64,000 nt of DNA from Maritalea porphyrae (GTDB lineage: Bacteria; Pseudomonadota; Alphaproteobacteria; Rhizobiales; Devosiaceae), in the NCBI RefSeq assembly GCF_027213965.1, contig NZ_JAPWGX010000001.1:806001-870000 (forward strand). The letters are read 5' to 3'. Made by a program: the position numbers and the translations under genes. Shown here piece by piece: positions 35,093-44,197 of this stretch (positions are counted from its first letter, which is position 1; each line of letters starts with the position of its first letter). The notes below the pieces were generated by a model, which worked only from the letters and a program-made list of their open reading frames with translations, ran no database searches and had not been told where the DNA came from.

Positions 35093-36438
35093 AGTGCAGT
35101 CGACCCAGCTTTTTGCAAATCGGCTTTGAGCGATGGGTCCATTATCAAATGGCGGTGCGGATATGGAATTTCGATATTGTGCTCCTTGAACGCATCCCAA
35201 ACAGCCAAGAAAACGTCGCCTCGAATATTTGTAATTCCGTTTGTCGGATCGGAAATCCAGAAGCGGAGCGTGAAATCAATAGAGCTCTCACCAAAGCCAA
35301 TTACGTGGCAGACAGTCTGATATTCGCCCGTCGCCCGTATGGTGCGCGGGTGCGCCAGTGCAGCCTCAACAACGATTTTGCGTACAAGGTGTGGGTCCGC
35401 GTTATAGCTCACGCCAAATTGGATTTCGATACGGATATAAGGATCGTTAAATGACCAGTTTTCCACCCTTTGTGTAATCAAATCTTCGTTTGGAATAAGG
35501 TATTCGCGCCCATCACGCGCGGTCACGGAAACATAGCGAGCGTTGAGTGAGGTAATCCAACCAAATGTGTTGCCAACGGATATGACATCGCCAGGCTTGA
35601 TCGAGCGATCAAGAAGCAAGATTACCCCCGAAATCAAGTTTGAAACGACCTTTTGCAGACCAAAGCCGATGCCCAAACCAATGGCACCAGAGACCAGTGT
35701 AAGCGCAGAGAAGTCGATACCGATCATGGACAGACCGATCACGCCCGCCATTGTGAGCAAAATGAACCTTGATATCTTGCCCACCAAAACCCGCATGGCC
35801 GGGGACACGTCGTCGAACGTATGGAATTGCTTTTCAAGCAATCGGCTCAGGGCCATCGCCGCCCAAAACAATATGGACAATAGCACGATGCCTTGAATGA
35901 CCATAAGTAACGACAAGCGGAAACCACTCATTTCAATCGCAAGTTCGTCGAACAGGGCAACGGTTTGTTGCAAAATACCAAGCGTGTAGAGAGCAACAAC
36001 TGCCCAGCCAGCCAAGGCTACAAGCCTTGAAAGCGTTTTATTTCTGATCAAACGCGATGCAAAGGAAATGATGAGCCAAGACGTTGCAAGGCTAGCAATC
36101 GCTGTTAGCAGAAATGACCGACTGTCCCACGTGCCGACCTTCAATATCCACACAGCAATCCAAGCAAGAAACACAAAAATGACCCAGCGGGTGCGGCGCA
36201 GCGCAACAGCGGCCATGCGCAATCGACCACCTTTTATGGACATGGCCCGCAAGCGGGTTTCTAAGCGCGGTTCGATTTTTGAAGCCAAGAACTTGGCCAA
36301 AAGGTAGCAGACAATGGCCGCAGCCAGCTGAACAGCCCCCCAGAACAGGTGGCCTTGGGTCAAAGACAAGCCGAAGATTTTTAAAAATCCGTTCAGCGCC
36401 CTCACGATTTCTTCTAATAGTGGATTCAACTCATTCAT
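35089..36438 (-). CDS. MscS-family small-conductance mechanosensitive channel
   Basis: A 449-residue inner-membrane protein with about five or six N-terminal helices. The pore helix and following beta domain match MscS: a Gly/Ala-rich TM3 (ALTLVSGAIGLGIGFGLQKVV), then SGVILLLDRSIKPGDVI, and YLIPNEDLI in the vestibule region. These channels open when membrane tension rises during hypo-osmotic shock. It has extra N-terminal helices relative to E. coli MscS. It is followed by pcp with a 4-nt overlap. Confidence 0.92.
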   Translation of the reverse strand: MNELNPLLEEIVRALNGFLKIFGLSLTQGHLFWGAVQLAAAIVCYLLAKFLASKIEPRLETRLRAMSIKGGRLRMAAVALRRTRWVIFVFLAWIAVWILKVGTWDSRSFLLTAIASLATSWLIISFASRLIRNKTLSRLVALAGWAVVALYTLGILQQTVALFDELAIEMSGFRLSLLMVIQGIVLLSILFWAAMALSRLLEKQFHTFDDVSPAMRVLVGKISRFILLTMAGVIGLSMIGIDFSALTLVSGAIGLGIGFGLQKVVSNLISGVILLLDRSIKPGDVISVGNTFGWITSLNARYVSVTARDGREYLIPNEDLITQRVENWSFNDPYIRIEIQFGVSYNADPHLVRKIVVEAALAHPRTIRATGEYQTVCHVIGFGESSIDFTLRFWISDPTNGITNIRGDVFLAVWDAFKEHNIEIPYPHRHLIMDPSLKADLQKAGSTAL

Positions 36439-36552
36439 ATGGGCACCATATCGGGTTTATTTGAAATACGAAATATGGTTTTTATCACGTCAAAATTGCG
36501 GCAAGTATCAAAAAGGAATGACAAAACTCCAGCAAAGTGCAATTTTCCCAGT

Positions 36553-37563
36553 ATGACCGAACAACAAGCCCAAAATGAACCCAAGCTACCAACACCCACC
36601 GCATTTTCTTACATGCTTGATGGACGTGGCCACGCGTTGGCCGATGACCCGCAAAATCAACTCAAAGAGAGCAAGAGCAAGCCTGTTCGCGGCGCTTTTC
36701 AATGGCAGCATTTCTTGCGCAATGATGAGCGCACACGGCCAGAACTTCTGACCCTTGCCGGCGATCAATTTGTTGTTGATGCCCTTACCGCGGCAGAAAC
36801 GCGTCCCCGTTGCACCGTCCATGGCGATGGCGCATTGTTGATCCTGCGCGGCATCAACATCGAACATGGCGCCCAACCAGAGGACATGGTTTCAATACGC
36901 TTGTGGATCACTGAAGGTCGCGTTCTGAGTGTCGGCCAGCGTCCTCTGAAAGCTCTTAACGATCTGATTAGCGCGATGGCCCGCGATCAAGCGCCCAAAT
37001 CGCCAGGTGATTTGGTGGCAAAACTCGCGCTTCGTTTGGTTGATGAGGTTGAACCGCTGGTGGCTGATATCAACAGCCAAATTGATGATCTAGAGGAAAA
37101 AGTGCTGGATGCAGTCGCCGAGACATCACGCGGTTCGCTTGCCGACATACGTCGGACATCCATTGTTTTGAGGCGCTACATGCTGCCGCAGCGCGATGCG
37201 TTGACCACATTGTTGATTGAAGATCTGGCGTGGCTGAAAGAACGTGATCGCAGTCGTTTGCGCGAAGCCAGCGAGCGGGTTACCCGCTTGGGCGAAGACT
37301 TGGATGCCATTCGCGACCGCTCCCAAGTGGTGCACGATCAGTTGATGGATAAACGTGCAGAGACAATGAACAAGCAAATGCTGGTTTTGTCCATTGTCGC
37401 TGCACTGTTTTTGCCTTTGGGGCTTCTAACAGGTCTGTTGGGCATAAATGTTGGCGGCATGCCGGGGGTCGACAACCCTTATGCTTTTTCCATTGTCTGC
37501 GCATTGTTGCTGGCAGTTGGGGGATTTCAATTTTGGCTTTTCAAAAAGATTGGGTTGGTCTAG
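36553..37563 (+). CDS. zntB: Zinc transporter ZntB, CorA family
   Basis: A 336-residue protein from ATG 36553; the frame reaches further upstream to 36439 into sequence unlike ZntB. A large cytoplasmic domain (about 1-270) precedes two C-terminal helices. The first ends in the CorA-family pore signature, here GINVGGMPG, the variant characteristic of ZntB. ZntB forms a pentamer that moves zinc, probably coupled to protons. It is divergent from mscS and convergent with gabD, which ends 4 bp after it. Confidence 0.88.
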   Translation: MTEQQAQNEPKLPTPTAFSYMLDGRGHALADDPQNQLKESKSKPVRGAFQWQHFLRNDERTRPELLTLAGDQFVVDALTAAETRPRCTVHGDGALLILRGINIEHGAQPEDMVSIRLWITEGRVLSVGQRPLKALNDLISAMARDQAPKSPGDLVAKLALRLVDEVEPLVADINSQIDDLEEKVLDAVAETSRGSLADIRRTSIVLRRYMLPQRDALTTLLIEDLAWLKERDRSRLREASERVTRLGEDLDAIRDRSQVVHDQLMDKRAETMNKQMLVLSIVAALFLPLGLLTGLLGINVGGMPGVDNPYAFSIVCALLLAVGGFQFWLFKKIGLV

Positions 37564-37567
37564 CCGG

Positions 37568-39028
37568 TTATTTGCCCAAACCACCCATAAGCACGTATTT
37601 CACTTCCATATAGTCGTCTAAACCGTAATGGGAGCCTTCCCGGCCAAGACCTGACTGTTTGACGCCGCCGAACGGCGCTTCAACCGCTGATGTGATGCCT
37701 TCGTTTACACCAACAATGCCACATTCAAGCGCTTCGGCAACGCGCCACACCCGCCCGATGTCCCGCGCGAAGAAATAACCCGCAAGGCCAAATTCTGAAT
37801 CATTGGCGAGGTTGATAACTTCTTCTTCTGTTTCAAATTTGATCAACGGTGCGACCGGTCCGAAAATCTCTTCTTTGAGAACCCGTGCGTTCAAGGGCAC
37901 GTCGCGCAACACTGTTGGTTGATAATAAAGACCACCAAGTTCGTGCGGCTTCCCCCCAGTTGCAGCAATTGCGCCCTTATCGCGCGCGTCTGCCACCAAT
38001 TCCTCAACCTTCTTGAGCGCGTTGGTATTGATCAAGGGGCCTTGCGTCACCCCCTCTTCAAAGGCGTCACCAACTTTTAGGCTTTCCACACGTTTTGCGA
38101 ACGCGGTGGCGAATGCATCATAAATGCCCGCCTGCACATAAAGACGGTTCGCACAAACACATGTTTGGCCAGAATTGCGAAATTTGGAGTTCAACGCCCC
38201 TTCCACCGCCGCATCTAAGTCTGCATCGTCAAAAACGATGAACGGGGCATTTCCGCCCAATTCGAGCGATAGCTTTTTGACGGTTTGTGAACCGTTGCTC
38301 ATGATTAGACGCCCCACATTTGTCGAGCCCGTAAAAGACACTTTGGCAACATCTGGGTGTTTGGTCAGTACATCTCCGACTTCAACGGTGTGTGTGGTTG
38401 GCAAAATATTTAGGACGCCGTTGGGAATACCTGCCTCTTGTGCCAACACGGCCAACGCCAGCGCAGAAAGCGGTGTCTCTGGGGCTGGCTTGATAACGAT
38501 TGTGCACCCTGCGGCCAAGGCCGGTGCCACTTTGCGGGCAATCATGGCATTGGGGAAGTTCCACGGTGTAATCGCTGCGACAACACCCACCGGTTGTTTC
38601 AATACAACGATCTTAGTGTTGGGGCGTGCTTCTGGGATAATATCTCCATAAGCCCGTCGCGCTTCTTCAGCAAACCACTCAATATAGCTCGCGCCATAAA
38701 CAATTTCGCCTTTTGCTTCCGCTAATGGTTTACCCTGTTCGGTAGATAATAGAGCGCCCAATTGGTCCACATTGGCCAAAATCAAATCGTTCCACTTGCG
38801 CAATATATCGCATCGTTGCTTGGCGGTTTTTGCGGCCCAAGGTTTAAATGCCGCTTTGGCAGCTGCAATAGCTGCACGTGCATCATCGCCGGTGGTATCA
38901 GCAACGTCTGCCAAGTGCTCAGCGTTGGCTGGATTGGTTACAGCAAAGCTTTTGCCTGAACTGCCGCCCACCCATTGACCATCAATATAGGCCTCAGACT
39001 TTTTGAATTTCGACACTATATCCAACAT
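37568..39028 (-). CDS. gabD: NAD(P)-dependent succinate-semialdehyde dehydrogenase
   Basis: A 486-residue aldehyde dehydrogenase, ATG 39028 with AAAGG upstream. Motifs include TPWNFPNAMIARKVAPALAAG, KLSLELGGNAPFIVFDDAD with the general-base Glu, and the nucleophile Cys in FRNSGQTCVCANR. GLGREGSHYGLDDYMEVKY at the C-terminus is typical of GabD. It oxidises succinate semialdehyde to succinate in GABA breakdown. No gabT is visible, but a PLP-dependent decarboxylase of the glutamate/aromatic type lies 2.6 kb away. Another aldehyde substrate is possible. Confidence 0.9.
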   Translation of the reverse strand: MLDIVSKFKKSEAYIDGQWVGGSSGKSFAVTNPANAEHLADVADTTGDDARAAIAAAKAAFKPWAAKTAKQRCDILRKWNDLILANVDQLGALLSTEQGKPLAEAKGEIVYGASYIEWFAEEARRAYGDIIPEARPNTKIVVLKQPVGVVAAITPWNFPNAMIARKVAPALAAGCTIVIKPAPETPLSALALAVLAQEAGIPNGVLNILPTTHTVEVGDVLTKHPDVAKVSFTGSTNVGRLIMSNGSQTVKKLSLELGGNAPFIVFDDADLDAAVEGALNSKFRNSGQTCVCANRLYVQAGIYDAFATAFAKRVESLKVGDAFEEGVTQGPLINTNALKKVEELVADARDKGAIAATGGKPHELGGLYYQPTVLRDVPLNARVLKEEIFGPVAPLIKFETEEEVINLANDSEFGLAGYFFARDIGRVWRVAEALECGIVGVNEGITSAVEAPFGGVKQSGLGREGSHYGLDDYMEVKYVLMGGLGK

Positions 39029-39316
39029 GACATACCTTTCTCAACAATCGCGCCATCCCGATTTGCGCATGATCATTGTTGATGGAAAAACTGAAGAAGA
39101 GCTGTGAGCCTAGCGAGTGATTTGACGCCTGTCACGCCCATTCGCAAGAATTTGATCAAAATTTTCATGATCATTTTGAATGACACATTCACAAACATTC
39201 ATGAGCCGGTCTGTTGGGTATAATATTGAACCAGACGAAATCAACTTGACCCCAACATGATCCGGTACACTATGGGCACCGTAGACAATGAGAACATGGG
39301 CAATTGGGAGCAAGTC

Positions 39317-39802
39317 ATGGAAAACCAAAATAAAGAACGACTTTTTAAGATTGCCACATGGGCAACCTTTTACACCGCAACCATTGTTGCGGCGAGTAGC
39401 GCGGGCCTTTGGGACATCAAGGGCTATTATGCTGAACTGACATCGCCTTCATTTGCGCCGCCAAATTGGTTGTTTGGGCCCGTTTGGACAATCCTATATG
39501 TATTCGTTGCAACCATTGGATTTCGCCTGGTTTACATGGCAAAGGATGCTTGGAAGCCGTTACTTATTGCGCTTTGGACCTTGCAATTCTGCCTAAATAC
39601 AATTTGGACCCCGGTCTTTTTTGGTGCCTACAACTTGGGCGCGGCACTCATTTACATTGTGGCGCTTGATGTGGTGGTTTTGGCGTTTATTGCACTGATT
39701 TGGAATAAAGACCGAATTAGCGCTTATTTGGCCATTCCCTATTTGGCGTGGATCAGCTTTGCGAGCATATTGAATGCATCGTTTTGGATGTTGAACGGCT
39801 AA
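39317..39802 (+). CDS. tspO: TspO/MBR family tryptophan-rich sensory protein
   Basis: A 161-residue membrane protein with five helices from ATG 39317, supported by GGGAG 7 nt upstream. Family landmarks are TSPSFAPPNWLFGPVWTILY, the LQFCLNTIWTPVFFGAYN helix and PYLAWISFASILNASFWMLN. TspO proteins bind and help degrade or export porphyrins and respond to oxygen or stress; in Rhodobacter TspO affects tetrapyrrole levels. hemA lies 4.4 kb downstream, a suggestive but unproven link. Confidence 0.93.
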   Translation: MENQNKERLFKIATWATFYTATIVAASSAGLWDIKGYYAELTSPSFAPPNWLFGPVWTILYVFVATIGFRLVYMAKDAWKPLLIALWTLQFCLNTIWTPVFFGAYNLGAALIYIVALDVVVLAFIALIWNKDRISAYLAIPYLAWISFASILNASFWMLNG

Positions 39803-39817
39803 TCGCCAATATGGGTT

Positions 39818-41389
39818 TCAACCAGCGCTGTCGCTGATCACGATCTGGTCAGCGGCAAGCAATTCCAACGCTTTTTCAGCGGGCACGGGGCGACCAAACA
39901 AATAGCCTTGCCCAATATCACAACCAAACTGTTGCATCGTTTGCAACTGCTCGTGTGTCTCAATTCCTTCAGCGACGATGGTGGTGTCAAGACTTTTGCT
40001 TAAGGCGAAAATGGCGCCCACGATCTTTTTCATTCTCGCGCTATCATTGCACTCCTGCACGAACAGTTGATCTATCTTGATCTTGTCGAACTCGACTTTT
40101 GTTAACCGAGAGAAGCTTGAATATCCGGTGCCAAAATCATCCAATGCAATACGCACGCCTGCGTTTTTGAGGTCGATCAGCGTCGCTATGACCGCTTCAT
40201 GGTCATGCACAAAACAGCTCTCTGTCACTTCTAGCTCTAAACGTTCGGGCGACAAACCTGATTGCTCAAGTTGCCTAAAGACACGCTTTGCCATGAGCCG
40301 ATCCCGCAATTGGGAGGCGGACAGATTAAACGACAGGGTTCTGTTGCCCGGCCAATTGTAGGCATCCTTGCAGGCCTTGCGGAAAAGGAGTTCAGATAGT
40401 TCCAGTATTTGGCCCGACTTTTCTGCAATATCGATAAAGGTGGAAGGCGGGATGAATGTGCCATCGCTTTGTTCCCAGCGCGCAAGCGCTTCAAATCCAA
40501 TAATCTCTTTGGTTTGCAGGTCAATGTAGGGTTGGTAGTGCACCGACAATTGGCCATCGCGAATGGCACCGCGCAATTGCTGTTCTATTCGCGAACGCTC
40601 TGACATGGCCGTTCCAAGCTGTTTGGTAAACATCTTGAATGAGCCCTTGCTGCGATGCTTAGCTTCATAAAGCGCAACGTCAGCATTCACCCTTGCAATT
40701 TCAAGCGTTGGTGCATGATCCGGCATCATAGCAATGCCGACGGACGCACTCGCTTCTGTTTGATTTCCGTTGATCTGAAATGGTTCGTTCAGCGCCTTCA
40801 CAACTTCTCTTGCGGCGGACTTCGCCTGAGCAGTGTCAACATTTCGCAATACAATCACAAACTCGTCGCCACCAACTCTTAGGACAGTTTGTTCTGCCAT
40901 CAGCCAATTCAATCGATCACCAACCTGTATCAACAAATCGTCGCCGCCAGCGTGGCCAAATAGATCGTTAATCGATTTAAACCCATCAAGGTCCAAAACC
41001 AAAACAGCATGAGATTGGCCAGTTTCAGCGCAGCTCTTGAAGTCGGGATGTTCACAAAGTTGGTGCAAGAACTTTCTGTTCGGCAGACCAGTTAAATGGT
41101 CGTGCTGCGCCATCCAAACAACTTCTTCTTCCGCTTGTTCAAGTTTTGCAGATTCTCGCTTAAGTTGACGGTGCTTGCGAAATGCGTAAACAGTGCCACC
41201 AATTCCGGCGAGCAATATGCCTAAAACCACTTCATCTAATTCATAGGTTTCCATCTCATGGATGAACTCAATGACATATTCAAACACATCTAGTTGAGCA
41301 AAACAGTACCATGCCGCAACCACAATAGCGGCAATGACAAATATTTCATTTCTCGCACTGTTTCGACTTGGCCCTATGCCCTTGCCCAT
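39818..41389 (-). CDS. Membrane-anchored GGDEF-EAL cyclic-di-GMP turnover protein
   Basis: A 523-residue protein with two N-terminal helices (about 13-31 and 51-70) and a short linker. The GGDEF domain keeps RVGGDEF near residue 171 and the upstream DLDGFKSINDLFGHAGGD; the EAL domain keeps GFEALARW near 298, LEVTESCF, LDDFGTGYSSF, FDKIKIDQLF and VAEGIETHEQL. Both domains therefore appear catalytically intact. No sensory domain is evident, so regulation may come from the membrane part. It lies convergent to tspO. The second such protein in this window (14695-16872) is a different PAS-containing type. Confidence 0.92.
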   Translation of the reverse strand: MGKGIGPSRNSARNEIFVIAAIVVAAWYCFAQLDVFEYVIEFIHEMETYELDEVVLGILLAGIGGTVYAFRKHRQLKRESAKLEQAEEEVVWMAQHDHLTGLPNRKFLHQLCEHPDFKSCAETGQSHAVLVLDLDGFKSINDLFGHAGGDDLLIQVGDRLNWLMAEQTVLRVGGDEFVIVLRNVDTAQAKSAAREVVKALNEPFQINGNQTEASASVGIAMMPDHAPTLEIARVNADVALYEAKHRSKGSFKMFTKQLGTAMSERSRIEQQLRGAIRDGQLSVHYQPYIDLQTKEIIGFEALARWEQSDGTFIPPSTFIDIAEKSGQILELSELLFRKACKDAYNWPGNRTLSFNLSASQLRDRLMAKRVFRQLEQSGLSPERLELEVTESCFVHDHEAVIATLIDLKNAGVRIALDDFGTGYSSFSRLTKVEFDKIKIDQLFVQECNDSARMKKIVGAIFALSKSLDTTIVAEGIETHEQLQTMQQFGCDIGQGYLFGRPVPAEKALELLAADQIVISDSAG

Positions 41390-41645
41390 GAATTTCCCCG
41401 ATGGCCTTCATACGTTAGGGTCAGGGTAAGGCGGGTGTCGTTAATTTTCACGAAAAGCGATTTGACGTGATTGTGCTAATTCTTGCGATAGTTAAAGCTT
41501 TACATATTTGCCAAGCTCTGGGACCCACTTTGCAACAAAAGGCCCCGGCGCGTGACTGATACAAATTTTAGAGTTGAAATTGCCGACCGAAGTCGTTCAA
41601 CTCAAACACCCACCGAATCCTCACCAATGATGAGCGGCTTAATTG

Positions 41646-43112
41646 ATGTCCAAAGACTTTGCAGAAACTGGCGACTTCCAATCCTACCTTTCAAAGATCG
41701 GCGCAGGTCTTGATGAGTTTGTGAAATTTGAACATGAAGACGCTTTGGCACCTGGTAAAGTGTGGCGAGAAAAACTGAGTGAACCCTTGCCTCAACAAGG
41801 CGTTGGACTGGAAGCTGTGAGCGAACTGTTGGTGCACGATGTCATTGCAAATGGCTCAGCTATTATTCGACCCGGTTTCACTTCGTTCATTACAACAGGT
41901 GGCACAACCGCTTCGGCCATTGCATCCGTTGCTGGGTCAATTGGTTCCCCCCAACGCTATACGTTAAACGCCTTCAACTTTTTGGAAGAATTGTCGCTTG
42001 AGTGGTTGGCACAAATGTGCGGTGTGCCAGATATGAAAGGCATCTATTCAACCGGCGGATCGGTGGCCAATCTGATCGCGCTTGGTGGGGCGCGCCAATG
42101 GGCATTTGAACAAGTGGGCCATGATGTGTCCGCATTGGGCATTGACCGCCCTACACGGATATACGCCAGTGCAGAATGTCACCACACCATCCAACGATCC
42201 GCCGGCGTCTTAGGACTAGGGCGCAGATCCGTGCGTTTGATCCAATGCGATGCACAAAAGCGGATGCTGCCCGAAGCATTGGCTGCGGCCATCAAAGAAG
42301 ATTTGGCAGCAAATGTTTTACCCATCGCTATTGTGGCCAATACGGGCAGCACAAACACAGGCGCGATTGATCCCATAAAAGAAATTGGCGAAATCGCCCG
42401 CGCCAACAAGATTTGGTTCCATGTGGATGGCGCTTATGGATTGCCTGGCATTTTAGATGAGCGAATTGCCCATCTTTATGAGGGCCTTGAATTGGCTGAC
42501 AGCGTGATTGTCGACCCGCACAAATGGCTGGGGGCATGCGTTGGCATTGCAGCCACCTTTATTCGAGACAGGGAAATTTTGCACCGCGCCTTTACCCAAG
42601 AACCCGCCGATTACTTAGAGGGTTCTGTTGATTACCAAGATGGCGCGAACGCCCCTTCTCACTCAATGGATGATTTTGGCATTCCCTACTTTGATTTTGG
42701 CGTCGAGCTAAGCGCGCCGCCGCGTGGCGTTGCCGTTTGGGCTATGCTCAAAGAAATCGGAGTTGATGGGATGCGTCAACGCATTAAACGGCACAATGAT
42801 ATGGCGCAACGGGTGGCAGAACGTGTGCGTGCGGACAAGCGGCTTGAATTGGTTTTGGAACCCAGCCTTTCGATTTGCTGTTTCCGCTATGTGGCGCCGG
42901 GCATTGAGGATTTGAACACGTTCAACCAGCGCATTCACCGTCGTTTGGTAAGGGGCAATGTATATATTCCTAGTACCACAAAAGTTGGCGACGTGTTGGC
43001 ATTGCGGCCTTGTTTTGTCGGCGCTCGCAGTGTGCCGGGACAAGACGATGGGTTGGTGGACGAAGTCTTGCGATTGGGTGATGAATTGCTTGCGGAACAG
43101 GCCATGGGCTGA
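41646..43112 (+). CDS. Group II pyridoxal-phosphate-dependent amino-acid decarboxylase
   Basis: A 488-residue enzyme of the glutamate/aromatic-L-amino-acid decarboxylase superfamily. The PLP Lys lies in SVIVDPHKWLGA. Other motifs are GGSVANLIALGGAR, the coenzyme-stacking His in SAECHHTIQRSAG, and HVDGAYGLPG with the Asp that pairs with the PLP pyridine. The ATG at 41646 is preferred over an adjacent TTG. The substrate (glutamate, tyrosine, tryptophan or 2,4-diaminobutyrate) cannot be fixed. gabD nearby would fit glutamate decarboxylase, but the genes are not in one operon. Confidence 0.87.
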   Translation: MSKDFAETGDFQSYLSKIGAGLDEFVKFEHEDALAPGKVWREKLSEPLPQQGVGLEAVSELLVHDVIANGSAIIRPGFTSFITTGGTTASAIASVAGSIGSPQRYTLNAFNFLEELSLEWLAQMCGVPDMKGIYSTGGSVANLIALGGARQWAFEQVGHDVSALGIDRPTRIYASAECHHTIQRSAGVLGLGRRSVRLIQCDAQKRMLPEALAAAIKEDLAANVLPIAIVANTGSTNTGAIDPIKEIGEIARANKIWFHVDGAYGLPGILDERIAHLYEGLELADSVIVDPHKWLGACVGIAATFIRDREILHRAFTQEPADYLEGSVDYQDGANAPSHSMDDFGIPYFDFGVELSAPPRGVAVWAMLKEIGVDGMRQRIKRHNDMAQRVAERVRADKRLELVLEPSLSICCFRYVAPGIEDLNTFNQRIHRRLVRGNVYIPSTTKVGDVLALRPCFVGARSVPGQDDGLVDEVLRLGDELLAEQAMG

Positions 43113-43120
43113 CGCAATGC

Positions 43121-43165
43121 AAGGCTTGTTTTCTCGTTTAGCAACGTATAATTAAAGCAAGCCTT
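43121..43165 (+). terminator. Inverted repeat with T-rich tail after the decarboxylase gene
   Basis: AAGGCTTG (43121-43128) pairs exactly with CAAGCCTT (43158-43165), followed by TGTTTTTTG. The 29-nt loop is long for an intrinsic terminator and contains TATAAT (43147-43152), which could be a -10 for the DUF2975 gene, so the element may serve both ends. Confidence 0.4.
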
Positions 43166-43188
43166 TGTTTTTTGTTTGAGGAATTTTC

Positions 43189-43725
43189 ATGCTTTCACCC
43201 AATATGATCAGCAGGATTGCTGGTATTTTGGCCAAACTGGTGCTTTTTGCAGCCATCGTTCTGCCGTTGGCTGTTTTGTCTCTTGTCTTGTTTTTAAGCA
43301 GTATTCACCTTGAAATACACGGGGCAAATGAAATCAGTTTGTCTGGTGATCAAATCACACCGCTCGTGCGGGTCATCCTATTTGTTTTCTCAGCAGGGTA
43401 CTTTGCGTTGCTTGTTGCCGGTCTGCTTTCCATCCGCCAAACCCTCATTGAAGCCGAACATCAACGTTGGCTTTCCTTTGAGAGCGTCAGGGGATTTCGG
43501 CGTTTCGCTATAGCAAACTTAGCTATTGCGTTGTACGAGATCTTTTTTGGCGCCTTAGCCTTCGCTTTAATTGATCTACAAAACGGCGACAGCTCATTTT
43601 CTGTGCAATTCGGGATGACGGCTGAGTTGGTTTCCGCATTATTCACCGGACTGGTGATCCTGATTGCTGCACACATTTTCACCGTTGGGCAAGCAGCGTA
43701 CGAAGAAAATAGGAGCTTCATCTAG
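43189..43725 (+). CDS. DUF2975 family membrane protein
   Basis: A 178-residue protein with four clear helices (about 12-36, 58-84, 106-128, 140-165). The topology, and the immediate downstream XRE-type regulator, match the widespread DUF2975-YozG pair. DUF2975 proteins have no established biochemical function. It starts at ATG 43189 with GAGGAA upstream and its stop is 11 bp before the regulator start, so the two form an operon. Possible promoter elements lie in 43125-43152. Confidence 0.8.
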   Translation: MLSPNMISRIAGILAKLVLFAAIVLPLAVLSLVLFLSSIHLEIHGANEISLSGDQITPLVRVILFVFSAGYFALLVAGLLSIRQTLIEAEHQRWLSFESVRGFRRFAIANLAIALYEIFFGALAFALIDLQNGDSSFSVQFGMTAELVSALFTGLVILIAAHIFTVGQAAYEENRSFI

Positions 43726-43736
43726 GTGGGCAGGTC

Positions 43737-43946
43737 ATGAAAATCATTGTCAATTTGGATGTTATGCTGGCGCGCCGGAAAATGCGCCTCAAGGAGCTTG
43801 CAAAGGCTGTTGAGCTGACCGAGCAAAATCTATCCATGATCAAAACCGGCAAAGTTAAAGGTATGCGCTTTGAGACTTTGGCTAAGATATGCGCCGTTTT
43901 AGACTGCCAGCCCGGCGACTTATTGGAGTTTGACCCAGAAGAATAA
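43737..43946 (+). CDS. XRE-family helix-turn-helix regulator, YozG-like
   Basis: A 69-residue DNA-binding protein, essentially only the HTH domain: NLDVMLARRKMRLKELAKAV, then LTEQNLSMIKTGKVKGMRFE, ending AVLDCQPGDLLEFDPEE, which is typical of the HTH_26/YozG group. It is cotranscribed with the preceding DUF2975 membrane protein; in other bacteria the pair is thought to be self-regulated. A 14-bp palindrome lies just after its stop codon. Confidence 0.87.
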   Translation: MKIIVNLDVMLARRKMRLKELAKAVELTEQNLSMIKTGKVKGMRFETLAKICAVLDCQPGDLLEFDPEE

Positions 43947-43949
43947 CAA

Positions 43950-43963
43950 AGACAATTGTCTTG
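43950..43963. promoter_or_regulatory. Perfect 14-bp palindrome downstream of the XRE gene
   Basis: AAGACAATTGTCTT begins four bases after the XRE stop. With no loop or T-tail it is an unlikely terminator, and resembles a dimeric regulator site. It lies within the 251-bp interval before hemA, where nothing else definite was found. Confidence 0.35.
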
Positions 43964-44197
43964 TGCATTCTTAATTGTGATCAACAAACTGCCCATTACT
44001 GGTTGAAGTTTGTTGCCATTCAATTAAATGTAACTTGATGGGGTTGCATACATTTGAATTTTGCTATGTAATTTGACGAGCGTATCTTAGTCGTAGCAAT
44101 TGACCTGCGTCATGTTGCCAGATCGGCGGATCGATATAGATTGGTTACAAAGAGCAACAATATCTGCTCTGACCATGTGAGATAGGGGTATCAATCG

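Noticed and set aside
35093-35200. Extended N-terminus for pcp up to 35200
   Set aside because: It would overlap mscS by more than 100 bp; the GTG at 35092 in the GTGA overlap gives the normal family length.
43947-44197. Possible FNR/FixK box upstream of hemA
   Set aside because: TTGTGATCAACAA near 43975 lacks the TTGAT-N4-ATCAA spacing, so it was not called.
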